NCBI GenBank assembly: GCA_001805125.1
Contig: MHEF01000171.1
Span: 3,243 to 21,298 of the forward strand
DNA length: 18,056 nt
Direction: 5' to 3'
DNA from: Nitrospirae bacterium RBG_13_39_12
Lineage (GTDB): Bacteria; Nitrospirota; Thermodesulfovibrionia; Thermodesulfovibrionales; SM23-35
In this document: positions 15,166-18,056 of the stretch, in pieces
Numbering within the stretch: the stretch's first letter is position 1
How the letters are laid out: every line of letters begins with the position of its first letter
The notes under the pieces: generated by a model
The model's input: the letters and a program-made list of their open reading frames with translations, nothing else
The model's database searches: none
Told to the model about the DNA's origin: nothing
Made by a program: the position numbers and the translations under genes

Positions 15166-15657
15166 CTATTTCAGGTTTTTATCTGAAGACTTATTCCCTT
15201 CCAATACTGATACTGAGGACACAAGCCATTTACCATTCTTCTTTATAAGCTCGTAGGAAAGTTTATAAAGCAAACCCTGCACAACTGTCTGTGCAGGCAT
15301 CTTTGTCCCAATATTCACATGTGTATAATCCCATTTTTCTTTGGTCTTCACTTTTGCAGAATATTTTTGGGGGAATTGAATATCTAAAAATTCAATATTT
15401 ACCAATTGTGATTCCATCCGTATCTTTGCTTCACCGAGCGCTGCCATGTGGTGGTAAACCTTTAAGGCATGTTCATCTGTTGCAACTTCTCTCAGGGGTG
15501 TCATGTTCATCTTGGCATAGCCTTCAGAAAGGAGCTGGTTATATTTCAGTATAGTATCTTTGACTGCCACGGTATCCTTCTCGGTACCGGCACGACAGCC
15601 ACAAATACATATACCCATGAGCAATATAACAAGTAGCACTTTCTTCATCTGGAACAT
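15166..15657 (-). CDS. Small predicted lipoprotein, unknown function
   Basis: The 163-residue protein starts with a clear signal sequence and lipobox ICGC (Cys21). Its mature part has an early helix (DTILKYNQLLSEGYAKM), then YHHMAALGEAKIRMESQLVNIEFLDI, then several strands ending YKLSYELIKKNGKWLVSSVSV. That closing strand pattern resembles NTF2/SnoaL-like folds, but I do not recognise a named family. The start is ATG 15657, or ATG 15648 three codons later; neither has a good ribosome binding site. It lies 79 nt downstream of the multihaem cytochrome on the same strand and may be co-transcribed, so an accessory role in the envelope is conceivable but unproven. Confidence 0.68.
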   Translation of the reverse strand: MFQMKKVLLVILLMGICICGCRAGTEKDTVAVKDTILKYNQLLSEGYAKMNMTPLREVATDEHALKVYHHMAALGEAKIRMESQLVNIEFLDIQFPQKYSAKVKTKEKWDYTHVNIGTKMPAQTVVQGLLYKLSYELIKKNGKWLVSSVSVLEGNKSSDKNLK

Positions 15658-15736
15658 CTTTTAAAGGTCGAGATTTTTGTCCACATCCTTGCAAGTTAAT
15701 TAAACTTCCCTACTACTCTTCAAAACCACCCTCACT

Positions 15737-18056
15737 TCATGGATGGCAACTAGGAACGGAGCAATTAGTTGTCTTGTAGCCATTCGGATAACCACCAATG
15801 AATCTGCCTGGGCCGTCGGCGGCCTTTGTAAAGCTCGAAACCAGCATCAGGGAAGTCAAGTTGTCAAAACAATACCGGGCAGGGGTGGTGTTGCCTCCGA
15901 TCAATCTCCCTACCTTGTAACCATGGGGTATCATTACATGACAGCCTATGCAATATACACCGCCGGTGGAGTGGTTGAAGTGTAAGTGGATGTTATAGTT
16001 GGTGTTGCGACCGTTCTTGTCTTTGCTGAAACTCACTGTCGAATGACAGTTCAAGCAGAATAGACCGTCACCGGTGGTGCCGGAGGCTTTTCTTCCATCC
16101 CAGAAATCCCTGTAACCAACTGTATACAGTCTGGTGTAAGCCGTTCCTCCTACGTTGCCTAATCCATTATCGGAATCCAACCATGTCGGCCATCCCGTGT
16201 TCCTGCCCTTGAGCATCCATTTGACCACCGAACCGTGAGGGCCTTGCGCGGCAGCCGACGAAAGTACATCATTGCCGTGGCAGTCGGAACACATCATGCT
16301 CTGACCCGTGGCGGAGAAATAGTAGCCGACCGTTCCAGTGGGAACACTACCGTACATAGCAGTCCAGCTACCCACCGTAAATGAGGTGGCCGTGTTTGAT
16401 GTAACGGTGCCCTTGGCCACATTGGCCCCGGTATCGTCGGAAATGACTACCACATACCCGGCAAGCGACGGCAGATAGAGGTAGTAGTTCTTGTAGGTGT
16501 CGGTTACCGTGTTTGTTGCCCTAGTGCCCTGTCCTGCATAGTATTCAATGGAGTACATAACAGAACAAGCACCGATGGTATCCAGCGGTGGATCAACTTC
16601 AAGGTAGTTTTTCTGCCATGGGGGAGCATCAGGCGCTAAGGTCGTTACACCATTCGCAACTATTCTTCTGATGGCATTGTAGGAGGTGTCAAGACACGCT
16701 TCTTGCCCCAACTTGCCGATTCTTAGGCCCCAGTTTACCCACTGATTGTCCACCCAGGTCTTAAGGGGCTCGGTTGCCCTCCAATCCACAATCCTCGTAG
16801 TCGTCCGTTGCCATCCGTAGCCTGAGTCGCCGATTTGAAGGCTGGTGTGTGAAGGGGGTAGCCGGTTGGAACCATTAGCGCCAGGGTCTGTTTCAGGAAG
16901 GGCTTGAACCACAGGGTGATAGGACTCGTTGGATGGATTGAACTCAAGGGCAATATCCGTCCATGAGGCCTCGACAGTTCCACCCCATGTGGAGAAGTTA
17001 GTATTGTAGTTGGAATGACACTTGAAACATATCTGATATTCTTTTGTTGCAGTTGATGTTGTTGTAGGCCATGCACTTGCACCACCCCAGTTTGATGCTG
17101 ACCATGTCGGCTCCACCCCTTGCATGCCTGATAGAGGACCTGAATCAGAGATAAGATTTGAGCGAGCTGCAATATGGGCCTGATTGCTTGAATGAAGCCC
17201 TGCCTTAGCAGCATGCGGGTTATGACAGTCATCACACTCCACATGCTTGTTCGCAGACAGATACGTCCTTGTTTCATCTGTCGGAGAAGGCTTGTGAAGG
17301 CCGGTATAACTTGCTACTCTGTGCTTGTGTGTCTTCTGAAAGACCTGGTAAATACTCGTTGACGGGGCACTCATATTTGTCACAGCACCATACCAGTCAT
17401 TGGCATCTACTATTTTCTTTGTCCCACCGATTGCATCTGCCGCTTTGCTGTGACAACGATAACAAAATGCTTCTTCATAATTCTCCACAAGAGTACCGCC
17501 GAGAGCTGCAATAAGTCTTCTCGCTGTATCGTCGTGTGTACCGAATTTATTTGTCGAACTCTGGAATGTTGTTATCTCACCGTTCTTTGCATTGTGGCAC
17601 TTAGAACAATTGGAATTAAAAGTTGTTGAATCATTTGCCATTGTCGAGGCAACATTATATTTATGAGCAGATGTTGAAAATTGGGCATCAGTAACTATCA
17701 TTGCAACGGTGGTACCGTCATTTTTCTGTGCAGTAGTATTTTTAGGCATACCACCTGTGTGACAGGCAAGGCATGTACTATTTCCATGACAGCTTATGCA
17801 GATACCACCACCAGTGACATAGTCACTATTAGTAAATCCACTTATCTTTGTTGGCGTTGTGCCGATGGTAGTCCTCAAATTATATGATCTTCCGCTGCTG
17901 TTTGTATTCAGCATCGGGCTGAAGATGTCATGGTCAACATGGCACATTGTGCATTTGCGTATTGCGCCAGCACCATGGGGTATTGGATAAGTCCTTTCCA
18001 AAAGTGCAGTTGAGTCCATAACATGATGATAGCCTGATGTGTTATTCATGTCAATC
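15737..18056 (-). CDS. Large multihaem c-type cytochrome (C-terminal part, N-terminus outside window)
   Basis: About 770 residues are visible and the frame stays open to the right edge. The first Met at the edge is therefore not assumed to be the start, and any signal peptide is outside. Ten CXXCH haem sites are present: CTMCH (17939-17953), CISCH, CLACH, CSKCH, CYRCH, CDDCH, CFKCH (17015-17029), CSDCH (16277-16291), CLNCH and CIGCH (15938-15952). The last residues are CSVPSCHP, a CX4CH site (15743-15763) at the very C-terminus. Between CFKCH and CSDCH lie about 240 residues without haem, including a beta-rich part (YYLYLPSLAGYVVV...) and two cysteines. Such proteins act in the periplasm or at the cell surface in electron transfer. 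The specific donor or acceptor cannot be inferred. G+C is clearly higher in the C-terminal half. Confidence 0.93.
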   Translation of the reverse strand, partial: IDMNNTSGYHHVMDSTALLERTYPIPHGAGAIRKCTMCHVDHDIFSPMLNTNSSGRSYNLRTTIGTTPTKISGFTNSDYVTGGGICISCHGNSTCLACHTGGMPKNTTAQKNDGTTVAMIVTDAQFSTSAHKYNVASTMANDSTTFNSNCSKCHNAKNGEITTFQSSTNKFGTHDDTARRLIAALGGTLVENYEEAFCYRCHSKAADAIGGTKKIVDANDWYGAVTNMSAPSTSIYQVFQKTHKHRVASYTGLHKPSPTDETRTYLSANKHVECDDCHNPHAAKAGLHSSNQAHIAARSNLISDSGPLSGMQGVEPTWSASNWGGASAWPTTTSTATKEYQICFKCHSNYNTNFSTWGGTVEASWTDIALEFNPSNESYHPVVQALPETDPGANGSNRLPPSHTSLQIGDSGYGWQRTTTRIVDWRATEPLKTWVDNQWVNWGLRIGKLGQEACLDTSYNAIRRIVANGVTTLAPDAPPWQKNYLEVDPPLDTIGACSVMYSIEYYAGQGTRATNTVTDTYKNYYLYLPSLAGYVVVISDDTGANVAKGTVTSNTATSFTVGSWTAMYGSVPTGTVGYYFSATGQSMMCSDCHGNDVLSSAAAQGPHGSVVKWMLKGRNTGWPTWLDSDNGLGNVGGTAYTRLYTVGYRDFWDGRKASGTTGDGLFCLNCHSTVSFSKDKNGRNTNYNIHLHFNHSTGGVYCIGCHVMIPHGYKVGRLIGGNTTPARYCFDNLTSLMLVSSFTKAADGPGRFIGGYPNGYKTTNCSVPSCHP

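Noticed and set aside
16735..17277. 180-codon minus-strand frame inside the cytochrome gene
   Set aside because: It is an alternative frame of the same strand; the CXXCH motifs are only in the main frame, and composition explains the long opening.

Overview
The window looks like a chromosomal segment from a Gram-negative, probably anaerobic bacterium of moderate to low G+C. Three predicted lipoproteins, a periplasmic zinc-binding protein and a multihaem c-type cytochrome point to a two-membrane cell with cytochrome-based respiration. The mix of genes would fit Nitrospirota or a Desulfobacterota-like lineage. No rRNA or marker gene confirms this, so the placement is tentative.

Layout. Positions 1-3507 (+): the 3' end of uvrA runs with overlapping junctions into apbE, a NusG domain II protein and a Gx-type membrane protein, followed by the tiny gene yacG. 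Positions 3660-4463 (+): dapB. Positions 4464-4962 hold no gene but contain a compact element with 13-bp terminal inverted repeats flanked by TTAA. Positions 4963-5523 (-): a lone RusA-like resolvase. Positions 5524-5993 hold the first copy of a roughly 200-bp hairpin-rich repeat. Positions 5994-9869 (-): mfd followed by a TPR lipoprotein gene. Positions 10051-11559 (+): long-form hisG and a small 4Fe-4S protein, divergent from mfd. Positions 11567-14027 (-): a compact zinc ABC importer operon, znuA-znuC-znuB. The second copy of the repeat (14050-14252) lies directly upstream of znuA. Positions 14377-15075 (+): a second TPR-like lipoprotein. Positions 15166-18056 (-): a small lipoprotein downstream of the C-terminal part of a large cytochrome that continues past the window edge.

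How the genes relate. UvrA and Mfd are both nucleotide excision repair proteins but sit in separate transcription units. ApbE, NusG-II and Gx form a translationally coupled trio that resembles part of the flavin-based extracellular electron transfer loci of Gram-positive bacteria. It is notable here because a multihaem cytochrome lies about 13 kb away. The Znu genes form a complete zinc importer.

Most of the window is ordinary housekeeping. The most interesting points are the two kinds of mobile or structured repeat, the ApbE/NusG-II/Gx trio, and the cytochrome with a long haem-free domain and a CX4CH tail. I found no CRISPR array, tRNA, rRNA, prophage or clear defence system.
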